DNA of 64,000 nt, from NCBI RefSeq assembly GCF_023065955.2, contig NW_026623050.1:19116501-19180500 (forward strand), written 5' to 3'. The notes beneath the pieces were generated by a model. The model searched no databases and was not told the origin of the DNA. It saw only the letters and a program-made list of their open reading frames with translations. The stretch is from Ursus arctos. Taxonomy: Eukaryota > Chordata > Mammalia > Carnivora > Ursidae. Of this stretch, positions 1-12,509 are shown piece by piece; position 1 is the first letter of the stretch; the number at the start of each line of letters is the position of its first letter. The translations under genes were made by a program, and so were the position numbers.

Positions 1-1660
1 TCTAATGTGAGTATAGCTACACCGGATTTTTTTTCATTTCTGTTGGCATGGAATATCTTTTAATATCCCTTCACTTTCAGTCTGTGTATGTCCTTCTAAA
101 GTGAGTCTCTGTAGACAGCATATAAATGAGCTTTGTTTTTTTTTTTAATCTATTCAGCCATTCTGTTTTTTTTTGGTTGGAGAATTTAGTCCATTTACAC
201 TTAAATAATAATTGAGAGGAGTGTACTTATTGTCGTTGTGTTGTTTTCTAGCTGTTTTTGTAATTTCTCTCTTGTTCCTTTTGTCTTCTCTTAAAGTTTG
301 ATGATTTTCATTAGTATTATGTTTAGATTCCTTTCTCATTTTCTATTGTGAATCCACTATAGGTTTTTGCCTTGTGGTTACCTTGAGGTTCAAATATAAC
401 ATCCTATATGTACAACGGTTGATTTTAAGTTGACTGCAACTTGAGTATGAACTCGTTCCAAAACTTTCCATTTTTAATCCCTTCCCATGGCTTATGTTTT
501 TGATGTCACATTCAATGTCCTTTATTTTATGTATCCTTTAACTAATTATTGTAGCTTTAGTGAATTTTATTACTTTTATCTTTTAACCTTCATTTTAGCT
601 TTATAGATGATTAAGTCACTACCTTTACTATAAATTTATCTTTACCAGTGAGATTTTTACTTTTGTGCATTTTCTTGTCATTAATTAGTGCCATTTCTTT
701 AGCTTAAAGAAGTCCCTTTAACATTTTTATTAAGGCCAGTTTAATGTGATGAATTCCTTTACCTTTTGTCTGGAAAACTTTATTTCCCTTTTAATTCTGA
801 ATGATAATCTTGCCGAGTAGAGTATTCTTAGTTGGCAAGGCTTTTTTTTTCCCCCTTCCCCTTCAGCATTTTAAATATATTGTGCCTCTCTCTTCAAGCC
901 TACAAAGTTTCTGCTGAAAATTCTGCTGATGGTCTTTTGGGCTTTCTTTGTATATAACAAGACTTTTTTCCCTCTTGCAGTTTTTAATAATCTCTCCTCA
1001 TCTTTAACTTTTGACATGTTAATTATAATGTGTCATGTTGTGTGTCTCTGTTTTCTCTTATTTGCAGCTCTCTGGGCTTTCTGGATCTGGATGTCTATTT
1101 TATTCGCCAGATTAGGGAAGTTTTCAGCCAATATTTCTCCAAATAAGATTTCTACCCTTTTTGCTCTTTCTTGCTCTGGGAGCAATATAATGATAATGTT
1201 AGTCTATTGGCTGTTTTATAAGTTTCTTAAGCTATCTTCACTTTCTTTCATTCTTTTTTTTTAAATTTTTTCTGCTCTGATTGTGTGAGTTCCACTGTGC
1301 CATCTTTAAGCTGACTTATCCTTTCCTCTCCTTCATCTAATCAACTATAGAACCCTTGTAGTGTGTTTTTTCAGTCCAGTTATTATTCTTCAGCTCTGTG
1401 AATTCTGTTTGGTACTTTGTTGTATTTTATATGTCTTTGTTGAAGCTTTGACTGTGTTCATCCATTCTGCTCCCCAGTTTGGCAAGCATTTTTTTTTTTT
1501 TATTACCAGTGCTTTGAATTCTTTAACAGGTAGATTACTTCTCTGTATTTCATTAAGATCTTTTTCTGAGGTTTTATCATTTTTGTTTGTTTAGAACATA
1601 TACCTCTATTTCTTCAGTTTGCTTGGCTCTCTGTGTTGCTTTGTATTAGCAAAACAGCTA
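1..1660 (-). mobile_element. Old L1/HAL1-like LINE fragment (antisense)
   Basis: Read on the - strand this stretch resembles a degraded LINE-1. Near 154-339 there is a remnant of the ORF1-ORF2 junction, with a peptide similar to the start of L1 ORF2 (NGLNSP, compare the usual NGLNAP). From about 700 to 1600 the pattern is that of an ORF1 coding region, with phrases such as the AGGGAAGTTTTCAGC block at 1116-1130. Every frame is interrupted. The left end is cut by the window, so its full length is unknown. HAL1 (an ORF1-only relative) is an alternative to L1M. Confidence 0.7.
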
Positions 1661-1885
1661 CCTCAAGAATAATTTCTGACGTTCAGTACAATATACCTAT
1701 ATAGAGCCTTTTCAATAGAATAGTTACTATATTTATATTTAGTATATTAAATAATATATTTAAATTGATATTCAGGCAGTTTAAATTCAAATTATTTTTC
1801 CTCTGATATAAGTATGTACTTTTTATATTTTGCAGATTGTATGATATAGTGACATGAGGTGAAGGCTTTTGGTGTTTCATATCCT
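1660..1885. other. AT-rich unassigned spacer
   Basis: Very AT-rich sequence between an L1-like fragment and a MIR-like fragment. I see no gene or recognisable repeat here. Confidence 0.5.
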
Positions 1886-2125
1886 GTGGTCAAAATGTAG
1901 GCACTACCACTTCTTGGAATTATGGTGTTAAGAATGGTGGTTAATTGTGCCATAGTTCTCTCCTAACTACGATAGGGATAGTATAATACATTTTTTGGAT
2001 GATTGTTGTCATGATTAAATTAGATAATTTAAAAAAATATTCAGCATAGTGCTGGGACACAGAGCTGGCAATGTTAAATGGCAACTACTATAATTATTCT
2101 TTGTTACTCATTAGCTATCTCTGCT
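1885..2125 (+). repeat. MIR SINE fragment
   Basis: The second half follows the MIR pattern: a gattaaat-tagata block (2013-2027), then CAGCATAGTGCTGG (2042-2055), then a CTACTATAATTATTCT-type tail. The 5' half is eroded. The family call is by eye. Confidence 0.5.
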
Positions 2126-3186
2126 ACTTATGATATATTGTGAAAATAAAGATAATATATTTTGTAGATGTTGAGTTACATAACCTAAAGGTCAAAACTA
2201 GGGCATTTTCAGGGACGGTATGGAAAAGCTGTGAACTGGTGTTTCACAAATATTCCCTGCAGTTGAGGGCCATTCCCAGAAGTTGACTCAGGGGGCTAAG
2301 TACCGTGGTCCTGAAGGTATCACATCCTGGCATCCATTATAGTCTGCTGCGCATGCCACTCAAATCCACTTGCTTCATATGGCAAGTTAACACCATCTGG
2401 AATAGCTGGCTTGTCTCTTTTTGTGAGGAAACTTATATTAAGGTTGTCGGAATAACTGGAGCACTTTTATTTGCAGCTACTCTCAAGACCACAACACATT
2501 ATCTCTCTTCTGTACCTTCCATTATAGATATCACCTTCCCATAGCTAGCACCTCTGCTTCTCTAGTCTAGGTGGTTTAACTGGTGGGATGACTCAGATTA
2601 TAATCCCTAAAGGGTCTGAGCCCTTTGTCATTTTGCCATGCTTATCCATTTACCATAAAATTGGGCAGGGAGTAATGAAGAGTTTCCTTAGTGGCTTATC
2701 TGGGTGACATATGTATTCTTCCTTATCCCAGTGTAATTTCAGCCCTACACTCTCCTAATGATCAGGGTCAGTTCTTCCTGCCATGAGTTAAAGTGACCAG
2801 GTGACAACCATATTTTAAGATTTCATGGCACTTTCACTGTGTCATCATAGAAGCAGTCTTCCTCTGGGAACCAGGTGCTCTGTAATCACAGAGAATAAAA
2901 TCGTAGGGATAGGAAGTATAAATACTCCAAGTGGGAGATTAAGAGTGATAATAAGTAGGGCAACTACATGGTTCCCAGACAAATATATTCTATCTACTGG
3001 GGACAAAAATACCATGGGATGATCATGGATTTAGAATGTATACTACATTCTGAAGTATGGTGTCCCATCCTATCAAGGTATCATTTCCAAGTTGGCCCTT
3101 CAAATATTTCTTCAAAGGCCATTTTTAAATTTTGTCAGCCTGGAAGCTTCTGGATTTTGATGTCATAGGACTAGTGAAATGCATAG

Positions 3187-3694
3187 TCATGAGCCCACTG
3201 CTGCATATCCTCTTGGTCCACGATGAAATTGTGTGGGTGGGAAAGGCAAATTAGTATCTGGAATTGTGTTGATTTCAGTTAAAATGAAGCATTGTCCTTT
3301 ATAGAGTAGATGTTCAATGTAATCAATTGTTACCAAGTGGCTAGTTGGTGTTGAAAGATATATCGGGTGCTCAGCATCATTCTCTGTTGCTGGCAGGTTG
3401 AACATCCAGAAGCAGCAGTACCTAGATCAACCTTGGTGAATAACAGCCCATGCTGTTGAGTCCGTGCATTATCTCCATCTCAGCTGTGATTGGCCAAATC
3501 ATTCTGTTTACTTGGTTATTTATTGCTTCTTTCATGGCAGATGCTCTCTGGTGGGCATCAGTATGCAAAACAAAAGTTTTCCCACGTTGTGTCCTTTTCC
3601 TTAAATCTACCTGCATGCTTCTTTCCTGGCTCTTTTTGACTTTGATATTCCAATTTTTCTTTTTGCAGGTGAATATCCAAGTGATATTCACCAT
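3187..3694 (-). pseudogene. ERV pol remnant: RNase H end and integrase
   Basis: Two adjacent - strand frames (3422-3694 and 3187-3405) resemble the RNase H/integrase hinge and the start of the integrase catalytic core of ERV pol. They are in different frames and separated by disruptions, so this is a dead copy. Similarity was judged by eye. A translated search would fix the family. Confidence 0.6.
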
Positions 3695-4007
3695 TGCTCA
3701 TGAGTCCACATATATTCTTACCATGGGCCACTTCTCTTTCCACACAAAGTGGCTGATCAGGTAACCTACCTCAAATTCTGCCCATTAGGAGGATTTTCCT
3801 TCACTGCTGTCACTCAGTGTCATGTTAAGTGGGACTGTGTAGCAGTAGTCCATTTTCATGGACTTCCCACATATTGAGACCCCTGTGTGCTGAGACAACA
3901 CATCCATACACTAAGCTCAGTTTGTTTTCTTCTTCCCCTAGTTGTCCTTATGGGACATCTTCCAAAAAGGATATATGCGTATGTATGTGTGTGTGCATGC
4001 TCATGTA

Positions 4008-4058
4008 CACATGTGCATATGCGCACACACACACCCACACTCACCCCCCCCACACGCA
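4008..4058. repeat. Imperfect (CA)n microsatellite
   Basis: Interrupted GT then CA/CACC runs inside the ERV relic. The two phases (GTGTGTGC to the left, CACACACACC to the right) form a small alternating purine-pyrimidine tract. Confidence 0.8.
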
Positions 4059-5118
4059 TATACTCTGAGGGAGAGGCATTGGTGCAATAGTAGCAGATGA
4101 CAAAGATCTATACTGCACACTTGAGTAGCTTACTTGTGCCCCATGACAGTGTTCATGCCTGGTAATACCACGTATACCATTTCCATTTTATAATGGATTG
4201 CTATTGGGTCCATCCAATCTTAGATTTGGTGAGTCAAACAGAACTAAGCTCATGATAAATTGTCCTGGCAGCATGGGCAGTTGATGCCACATATTCAAGT
4301 GCTCTGCATGTATTTGGGCCCAGTTGTAGATTGGGAAATATTTTTTTGAATAGTGCGTAGGTCTCCACTGCAGATGGCATGAACTTTCTTGAGAATTAGG
4401 GAGTCAATATTGTGATTCTCCTTTTGGGTCTGACCATAATTCCACAAAGTGACTTTTTTTTCTTCTTACCACAGATGTCTCTGTCCATAGTGTATGAACC
4501 ATGTCAGCCTTTGACTTTACCAGTATAGGGGCTACAGGAATATTCCCAAGTATAGTTTAGTTACTTCCAGAACACACAGAGGCTACTACTTTTGAAGCAA
4601 TGTTTTATTTTTTATTTTGGAGAGGATATCTGGGTATGCTCTAGACCACTTACTCTGAAAAACTGCACTGTTGTAGAATTCTGAATCATCATAGGAATAA
4701 TTTTCCTCTAGAGCTCAAATGTCTTATTGAGGCCTTCTTGTTCACCTTCTTGCCAGTATTTACTCACTGGATCCAGTTAACAGGCTATCAATGTAGTGGT
4801 CAAATATGCTTCTGAATACTCAGATGGTCTAAGTCCCAGTGGGAGAATGAACATAGCTCCTGGGCAAGACAGTATATTTTTGTCTGCCCCACTTGAATGT
4901 GATCTGCTTCTGAACTATTTTCCTGATAAGTACAGAAAAGATTAATTTGCCAGTTCAATGACCATATACCATGTATCTGAGACGATGTTGATCTGCTCTA
5001 GCAAAGATACCACATCTGTGAACCAACTGCAATTGGGGTGACTACTTTGTTGAGTTTATAGTAGTCCACTTTCACCTTCTAGGATCTATGTGGCTTTTGA
5101 AGGGGCAAACCTGGTAAA

Positions 5119-5433
5119 CTAGAGGAGATGAATTAAATATGAATATGATGGAGACCATGACCCTGCATCACTTAAATCTTTATGTGTAGTACTGAGCTCT
5201 GCATTCCCCAGAGAGTGATAATGTTTTTTATTTACTTTCTTGGCCTTCTCCACTCTGATATCTCTTATCCCACAGGCCAAGGAATCAATGTGAAGGTTCT
5301 GCCAACTACCACATATATTCATTCCAATTATACATTTAAAGACTGAAGAAATTATTGGTAGGTGAGTCCACAGACTCCGTGGATCAGTGAGAGTCATATC
5401 TGAACTAAGACTACGTTTAGTATCTGTTCTCAT
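5119..5433 (-). pseudogene. ERV pol remnant: protease/RT junction
   Basis: A 104-codon - strand frame in the right place and order to be the region where protease ends and reverse transcriptase begins. It is consistent with the integrase-like remnant about 1.5 kb further along the same strand. It is diverged and bounded by stops. Confidence 0.5.
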
Positions 5434-6742
5434 ATGCGCCCACTCTAAAAGTAGGTTACAGTGGTGTTCAGGTCACTTAGTATCAGTGTCAACTCAGACT
5501 TATGTCTCACAGTCCGCAGGATGTTTGGATAGTCTCTTCCTAGAATATGATTATACAAGTAGGTCCCTTGGTGAAGGTCTATGGGAATCATGACCATATT
5601 CATTTGTTATGATGTACCGAAGTCCAAACCTCATTGAGACCTGGCCTCTCCTTCAGTCAGTAGGTTCTGGATGTGAGTATTGGCTCAGGTCCAGAAACTG
5701 GGTAGGAGATTTATCTTTTTATTGGCAAGGCTGTCCTCAACCTCCTGATCCATGGTTTCTTTGGCTTTTCTAAATTAAACGTTATCTGTGGAGGCGTGTG
5801 CATCTGTCTTTACCTCTAGGAATTGCAACCTAACCATTTCTTTAGCTCTGAGTTGCCTCATGGCTGCCGTTCCAACAGTGCAGCTTATTATGATAATTGT
5901 ACCTACTGTGTTTCTGATAGTTAAATGCTATCACCTAACTTTGTTCTGCGATCCTATCATTGCCATTGTTATTAGAGCCTAGTTCCATAACATCCTTAGC
6001 CAAAGATGGTAGCCACCACTGAGATGTTCAATGATGCCACTGAGAAACTTATTGTTAAATGATGTGTCCTCCTATGGAACATTTTTGGCTGATGAGTTTT
6101 TTGGCTTTATGTAGTAGAGCCACTCTAGAACATCCACTTCTCTGAGACTTATGATCCCTCTCTCTACTATTTACGTATTATTTCTACTTAGTGCAGACTA
6201 TAATTTTTTCCAAGTTTACAAGAACCACTGTAGTTCTGTGTTATACTGCCTTCATGGTCCCTGTCAGGTGATAAATTCAGTATCATAGGAGAGTGCTTCC
6301 ATAGCAGTACATTCCTCCCTATTTAACTTCCTATACCCCCCGATTGATCCAGTACTGACAGATGCCAGTTAATAAGTACTCTCTCAATTCCTGTGAGTAC
6401 ATATGAGTGCATATATGTTGGGGAGGCCCTACTGTTTTTTCAGCATGTAGTCTCTTTCCTCTCTTAACAGACTCCACATTTACTCAGAATGGATTATGTT
6501 GTAACTTGACCCTAGTTATTCATCTCAAGGCCCAACGGAGGGTTTGTGGTAGGTCTTTATGAAGAGTGAGCAGATTTTCCTGTAAGTTAGAGACCTCTGC
6601 ATTGTCTTCAAGCAAGGATGGAACACTAGCTGCTAATAGGGAGTGGGCCACTTTTGCAGTCTCAGAGTGTTTCCGGGAATATGAAGATTCAGGAGTTTCA
6701 AGTGAATTAACCCAGATGTCCCCATCTCATGACTCACAGTCC

Positions 6743-6774
6743 CTTTTTTTTTTTCTTTTTTTTTTTTTTTTTTC
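6743..6774. repeat. Poly-T tract
   Basis: About 30 T with one C interruption, inside the ERV relic. It could be the decayed tail of an antisense retroposon, but no body is recognisable next to it. Confidence 0.7.
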
Positions 6775-7699
6775 CAATTAAGGCCCTGACCTTGGAATAG
6801 CCAACCTGCCTAAGTTGAGAATTAAACCTCTGGAGCTCTACCACTCTTAGGATTTATTCCCGGGTCTGGTGCTCAGCGTTTTCTGCATCTGCTGCAAGAG
6901 GTGAGAATTTATTTATCTGGTGACATGCACATCTGTTGTATTTACACTTAGCCTTAATTTGGTGATTAATCACGTTTAGCCTTTGATTATCTTTCTTCAC
7001 TGCATCCGGAGGCCCCAACATCAGCTGTTCTATTCCATAGTGGTAATTGCCTCCTCTTCTCAACTTCTCAAATACCTTGAGATATCGCACGCACAAGTCC
7101 GTTTCCTTCCACTGGTATCACACCTTAGTCCACCACTGGTAAATATTTTAACAATTGCACTGCTTCCGTATGCCATAGGCTATCAGTTTTCCATATAGCA
7201 TTTGTAGTTAGGTTCTCATTGCCAGTCTAACAGAGAAAAATCCAGATAAAATATGTCGGTTTGGAATCACTTCCTCAGTGCTTCCTTGGTACCAACTTCC
7301 ATTCATCTGATTCCCTGGGACATAGACTATGAAAGAGAGGTATATATGCAGAGCTCCTTTTGGATGTGGTAGAGGGAGAAGCTGAACTGCAATATATTTG
7401 TGACACAGGCTTTAGCTAATCCTACAGGAAGCTGCTACTGGCTTGGCCCCTGCAGTACAGCACAGGGGCTAGGTATCTGAACATTCCCATCAATTAGTCA
7501 TTGGCTATGGGTTGCCCTAGAGGAGAGGTAATAAACCCTTGGCCATGGGCCATTTTCAGAGAGTGACTTAATCATATGGCTTTGGCGATGATCACAATAC
7601 TCTTGGCAGTTGAAAGAATGAGTGATTTAGTCCCGAAGAGTGATTTAGTTGTGGTACGCCATTGTTAGTTCTGAAAGTAGATTCCAATGGGAGGCTGGA

Positions 7700-8490
7700 G
7701 TGCAAATATTATGATTGAGATTACATTGATTTTAATTTCAAAGGTATACAGAGAGTGCATATGCTCTGGGCTACCTTTTTTTATGTCCTTCTTTCGCTGA
7801 AAGCATAGGATTTTACTCAGAAGGTTTTCTCACTGATTATTTGTCATCGTTTTCATTTATTTTTCTAAAATGTTTTAAAAAATAGCAGATTGTGGTTCCT
7901 GGGTATCAAAGATAGTCTCTCTAATTTCACATGGCATTCTTCTAGGTCTTTGCTTTCTAGTTGTCATCAAAGCCTAAATGAAGGCTATGGACTGAGTCAG
8001 GGGAACAGACAAGTACAGGTACAATCAGAGCCTGAATCTTGGGGTGGTTTTGTGGGAGGTCGGAAGGGCTTCCCTTCCTTTGTGAGAGGGGGCTTTGGAA
8101 AACTTGAATTTGAATAGATAGATATTGTATATTTTAACTCCTATGGTTATTAGAGATGAATTTTTGTATTGCCTTTTAAATTTCTTTCTATTTTCTTATT
8201 TCAATTTACACCAGCATCTAGACTTGCCATAGATCAAGTTACCAACTGCTTTCATTGTGATTATTTATTCCCAGAGGCTGTTTGAGGTAAGACCTGGCTA
8301 ATGCTAAGCATGTTTTAGTTTTAAACTGTGGAGACTACATGTATAATTTAGTGGTCCATAATAAAAAGTATAAGACATTTTTAAAGAATTGCCTTGATAT
8401 TTTGAGGTGGCATGTATTATCTATTATTTTATGGAACATGCTCTGTCTTTGCTGAAAAAGCTAAAACATGTCTTGCTCTTAAGAATTTTG
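7700..8490. other. Unassigned intergenic sequence
   Basis: No reading frame with family resemblance and no repeat I can name. There is a short G-rich patch at about 8040-8095. Confidence 0.4.
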
Positions 8491-8493
8491 AAA

Positions 8494-8608
8494 TATTGCA
8501 TGGAGCACTGGGTGTTATATGCAAACAATGAATCATGGAACACTACGTCAAAAACTAAGGATGTACTGTACGGTGACTAAGATAACATGATAAAAAATTA
8601 TTAAAGAA
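8494..8608 (+). mobile_element. 5'-truncated L1 3' end
   Basis: Begins with a GGAGCACTGGGTGTTATA phrase (8502-8519), followed by AATGAATCATGGAACACTAC, the usual 3' terminus of carnivore L1s, and ends in an A-rich tail. Only the last ~115 bases are present, a typical heavily 5'-truncated insertion. Confidence 0.8.
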
Positions 8609-8609
8609 T

Positions 8610-9339
8610 TTTGAAATAATTTCTTTATGGTTTTTCTTAAAAGCACCTGTGATACTGGAAAAAGAAATTGCATTTCTTTTTAGTGAGAAACTAATCTTAA
8701 TTTTAGTTATAAGTGCCACACCCATTTTGCTTGCATGCTTTGAAGCATAAGTAATTAACTTTCACCCAAGAGTTAGAATCAAATGAAGTTCCATTGTGTG
8801 AAGAGAATTGCACTGCATCTAATACTCTAAAGGGGAAAGGAGCAAGGATAGTAATTATGAAAGCATCTAAGTTTTGGTCTGTTGCCATGTTGTACAACAT
8901 GTATTAAAATTTGCAATTCTCACTTTTACTACAGAACCAGGATGCATCTAGACTTATGCACAATTGGTGAGGCGAGAACAGCTAGGAAGTCCTATCAATA
9001 GTCCAGAGTAAAAGTCTTTGGTGAGGATTATGTGAATTTATGTTTTTTAATGTGTATAATATAATGACTGGACTATATTAGGACCTACAAAAAATTTTAG
9101 GTTTTTATGAATTTTTTTTTTTTTTTGTAAAGAAGATATTGACCTAAATTGTGCACTGACAAGGGCCTGACCAAGATGCTCGCTCTGAAATCTGGAAAGG
9201 AGGTATGGGAAATGACAGAAATTATGAAGTTAAGGACCATAAGATTTAGAACTGGCTAGAAGTTTGGGACGATAAAAAAGAGAGGAATTAAAGGTCCTGA
9301 AGTTCCAGTCTGTATAACTAGGAGAATGTTGATTTTGTT
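8610..9339. other. Unassigned intergenic sequence
   Basis: No convincing gene or repeat. A T-run at about 9113-9126 is the only low-complexity feature. Confidence 0.4.
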
Positions 9340-9355
9340 AATTAGTACTGTATGT

Positions 9356-9536
9356 GGGGCGCCTGGGTGGCCCAGTTGGTTAAGTGGCTGCCTTCAGCTC
9401 AGGTCATCATCCCAGAGTCCCAGGATCGAGCCCGCTCAGCGGGGAAACTGCTTCTCCCTCTCTCTCTGCTCCTCCCCCTGCTCATGCTTTCTCTCTCTCT
9501 CTCTCTCTCTCTCTCAAATAAATAAATAAAATCTTA
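9356..9536 (+). mobile_element. CanSINE (older subtype)
   Basis: A tRNA-Lys-derived head (GGGGCGCCTGGGTGGCCCAG), a (TC)n segment at 9490-9515 and an AATAAATAAATAAAATCTTAAA tail. A target-site duplication brackets it: AATTAGTACTGTATG at 9340-9354 and AATTAGTATTGTATG at 9537-9551, with one mismatch. The body has the CTCAGCGGGGAAACTGCTTC form, which differs from the GTTATGGGATCGAG subtype seen elsewhere in the window. Confidence 0.95.
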
Positions 9537-9551
9537 AATTAGTATTGTATG

Positions 9552-10430
9552 AGACATTTAGATAATACAGTTTATGGATGAAAATGAGTTGAAAAATATT
9601 GAATTTGAGATATTAATGGTCATTCAGACAAAACTGGCCAACACACAGCTAGGAACTAATGCAAAAAGGGGAAGCTAGGTGCAGATACATTTATTTGGTA
9701 GTTAGAAGGAAAAGGGAATAAAAATTTGAAAAGACAAAGGAGAAGCCAGTGAAGGACCTCATTAGGGTTTCTTTGTAAAGGAGAACACTTATTGAAACTG
9801 ATATCTCATCATACCTTAGACAAAACTCAAAATGGCCCCAGACCGAGGCCTAGAGAACAGTCAGAAGCAAAGGCATTTCCCCCTTCTGTGGCCATATTTT
9901 CTCTCATTATTGCATTCTTTTGTTTTTCTGAAAATAAGTGTTCACTGCTCATTTTTTACAAAGTTCAAAAGTTGTCCACTCAGGTCACAACTTCACATCA
10001 CTTCCTTGTTGAAATGCCTGAAAAGATCTGACAAACTCCATGTTCCAATTCCCGGTTCCCAAGAGAGGCCCTGATTGGCCCAGTTTCTACCATGTGATGA
10101 TTCTGGTCAAAATAGCCATGTCCAGAGAGAGACTCCAGTAAGCCATGATGTCATGTAGGTATATAGAATGGTTTAAAGAAAGGCCAAGTGGTTAATGGCT
10201 TCAGATGCAGAAGGTAGTAGTAGAAGATTTATGTTTTATACGAACATTATTCATGCCCATTAGAAGAGGAATTTGAGTAGAGTTTTGGGGCTGAAACCAG
10301 ATAGCAAGAAGTTGAAGATGAATGGACTCATGAAGAAGTAGAGACCATAGGTCTCCTCTATGCTTTGGAAGACTTTGGTGGAAGATACAGTAGCCTGAGG
10401 AGGTAAAAGCATTTACTCTGGTCTTTTTAA
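9552..10430. other. Unassigned intergenic sequence
   Basis: Overlapping frames at 9792-10074 have no family resemblance and no coding signature. I see no gene here. Confidence 0.4.
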
Positions 10431-10560
10431 ATTTGAGCCACTTTTGACTCTATAAAATGGCATCTCATTTTGTTTTTTAATTTGCATTTTTCTGATAATT
10501 AATGCTGTAGAACAAATTCCATATGCTTATTGGCCAGTTAGAATTCAGTTTGAAATGGTC
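10430..10560 (-). mobile_element. L1M ORF2 3' fragment
   Basis: The + strand reads like the complement of an L1 ORF2 3' region (ATGGCATCTCATTTTG, TTGCATTTTTCTGATAATTAATGCTG, GCTTATTGGCC). It is short and diverged. Confidence 0.6.
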
Positions 10561-11735
10561 ACTAATTACTAATCCATTGTATTACTTTTAAGGATGTGCT
10601 CTTGGCATTAGAATGAATTTTTGGATAGGTCAAAAGCAATAAAACTGAGCAAAATGACCTAGCAGCCCCTTATCATCTATGAAAAGTATTTTGTGAACAG
10701 ATTTTTATTGAGACACTCAAGGTATAGAGATCTTTAGATTTCATTAATTAGACATGTGGACGTCTAATCAATGTACCAGTTAGCATAAGACATATTTTTG
10801 CCTGAAATACTTAGTTGTATACAGTTTTTGTAGAAATACAATAATATCTTACAAATTTGAACCTTGTTCTTTCAGAAGGTGTGATAATTATTTCATCTAG
10901 GAAAGTATCAAATTTGTATTAAGAACAGGATAACTCCTTTCCTCTTCCACCTTCCTAACATTTAGGTTGACTTCTGTTCATAGTTGAGCAGATTAATAAT
11001 AATAATTTATTCATTACTTTTATTTCCAGTGAAAAATAATTAAACAGCTATTAAATATCAGGCACCTTGATATATTCCGTTGGGGAAAACATGCAGAAAT
11101 GAGGGATTATATTACCTCATGATATATGCTTACTACAGGGAATGCGGTTTGTTAAGGGTGTGCGTGTACTTCAGAGAATGTAACCGTGATGTCCAAATGA
11201 GCTCATAACACAGATGGAGGAACACATTAACTCCTGTCTGGGCCATCAAGGAGACCTTTACAGGGAGGTATTGCCTGACCTGCACATAGAATCCAACAAC
11301 GCGAGTAAGAAATTCAAGACACTCTAGCTGCGTTCATGAGTTTTGGTTTAAATAACGTTTTGTTGGCATACGAGAGGGAGTGATAAGAAATGAAAGGGAT
11401 ATTAATGAAACCAAACAACGTGTCCCACCGAGAAATATGATAGATGTGTCATTATCACATTAGCTCACACATCTTGCAAACATTCCAGTGAAAGAGGTCA
11501 TATCGTTTGTTGGTCCATACATGAGAAACATAGTTTCCATGGTTCCAGTCCTGGTTTCAGGAATATTAAAATTTAAAAATGTATGTCTTAGAATCCATAA
11601 AATACAGGAAAACCATTGTTGTGAGTTTCTTATCTCCTCCTTTAGAGTATGTAACATTTTAAAAGAATTAACTTTTAGCCAGGTAGAATAGTGCAAGTGG
11701 AAAAAATATCTCCTCATTTTTCCTTATTAATAACA
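10560..11735. other. Unassigned intergenic sequence
   Basis: Frames at 11460-11717 (-) and 11488-11691 (+) overlap each other and resemble nothing known. No repeat family is recognised. Confidence 0.4.
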
Positions 11736-11935
11736 GTAACGTTTCTAATACCTCTGATATTCTTTAATCCTTACATCGGCTTGAGGAAGTGGTACCATTA
11801 TCTCATTTGTCAGATACAGAACTGAGGAACAGAGAGGTTAAACTCTGTGCTCAGTATGTCCAGCTGGTGTGCGGCAGAGCCCTGGTTCAAAGCAGGCTGT
11901 CTGATTAAGCCTCTACCCTATGCTCCTCCCCTAAA
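11735..11935 (-). repeat. MIR SINE
   Basis: Reverse-complement MIR pattern: ACAGAACTGAGGAACAGAGA (11816-11835) and GAGGTTAAACTC, followed by a degenerate core and a GAGCCCTGGTTCAA phrase. Confidence 0.75.
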
Positions 11936-12019
11936 GCAGTAAATGGTCTATGTTGGAACTCAGCTGGGCACAGGATAGAGGTGCTCTCTGGTAGAACTGA
12001 GGGCATCCTGCTTGAACAA

Positions 12020-12420
12020 TGTGGTGTAGTATGGTTTGGGGCCATGCAGAAATTGTTCCTATTCTAGCCCTACTGCTTGAATAAGTGTTGAGCAAATTAC
12101 TTAGGATCTCTGGGTCTTGGTTTTCTTGTTTTTATTTTTTTATTTTTTTAAAGATTTTATTTATTTATTTGACAGAGAGACAGCCAGTGAGAGAGGGAAC
12201 ACAGCAGGGGGAGTGGGAGAGGAAGAAGCAGGCTCTTAGCGGAGGAGCCTGATGTGGGGCTCGATCCCATAACGGCGGGATCACACCCTGAGCCGAAGGC
12301 AGACGCTTAACGACTGCGCCACCCAGGTGCCCCAAGGTTTTCTTGTTTTTAAAATGAGGGTAATATTTAATTTTGTGAGGTGGTTTTGAGGACAAAGTAT
12401 TTTAACATATTGAAGACCAA
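12020..12420 (+). repeat. MIR SINE split by a CanSINE
   Basis: The left half (12020-12133) has GAGCAAATTACTTAGGATCTC and TGGGTCTTGGTTTTCTTG. The right half (12334-12420) resumes with AAAATGAGGGTAATA and TTTTGAGGACAAAGTA. The two halves make one MIR interrupted by the younger SINE. Confidence 0.75.
12134..12333 (-). mobile_element. CanSINE (antisense, arctoid-type body)
   Basis: A poly-T/AAAGATTTTATTTATTTATT start and CCACCCAGGTGCCCC end. Perfect 15-bp target-site duplications GGTTTTCTTGTTTTT lie at 12119-12133 and 12336-12350. The insertion site is inside a MIR. Confidence 0.95.
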
Positions 12421-12469
12421 GTAGACATTGCCCATTAGGATAGAGATACCAAAAAGTGTTTGGGAAGAC

Positions 12470-12471
<2 letters not shown>

Positions 12472-12502
<31 letters not shown>
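12472..12502. repeat. (GT)n microsatellite
   Basis: Uninterrupted GT dinucleotides, about 15 units. Confidence 0.95.
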
Positions 12503-12508
<6 letters not shown>

Positions 12509-12509
12509 T

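Larger units (their letters stand above)
2150..7700 (-). mobile_element. Degraded endogenous retrovirus interior (ERV-L-like)
   Basis: The - strand carries short, broken reading frames that together have the order of a retroviral pol region. A protease/reverse-transcriptase-junction-like frame lies at 5119-5433. The end of RNase H leading into the integrase zinc region is at 3422-3694, and an integrase-core-like frame is at 3187-3405. Stops and shifts break all of them, and nothing could be expressed intact. Upstream sequence (5450-7700) is where gag would sit but I recognise little there. Only about 1 kb follows integrase, with no env recognised. That fits class III ERV-L, which in some lineages carries a dUTPase there. 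I did not identify the LTRs, so both ends are approximate. Confidence 0.6.

Noticed and set aside
9356..9440. tRNA-like sequence at the SINE head
   Set aside because: The CanSINE head derives from tRNA-Lys. It is part of a retroposon followed by a TC-rich segment and A-tail, not a tRNA gene. The same applies to the other eleven copies.
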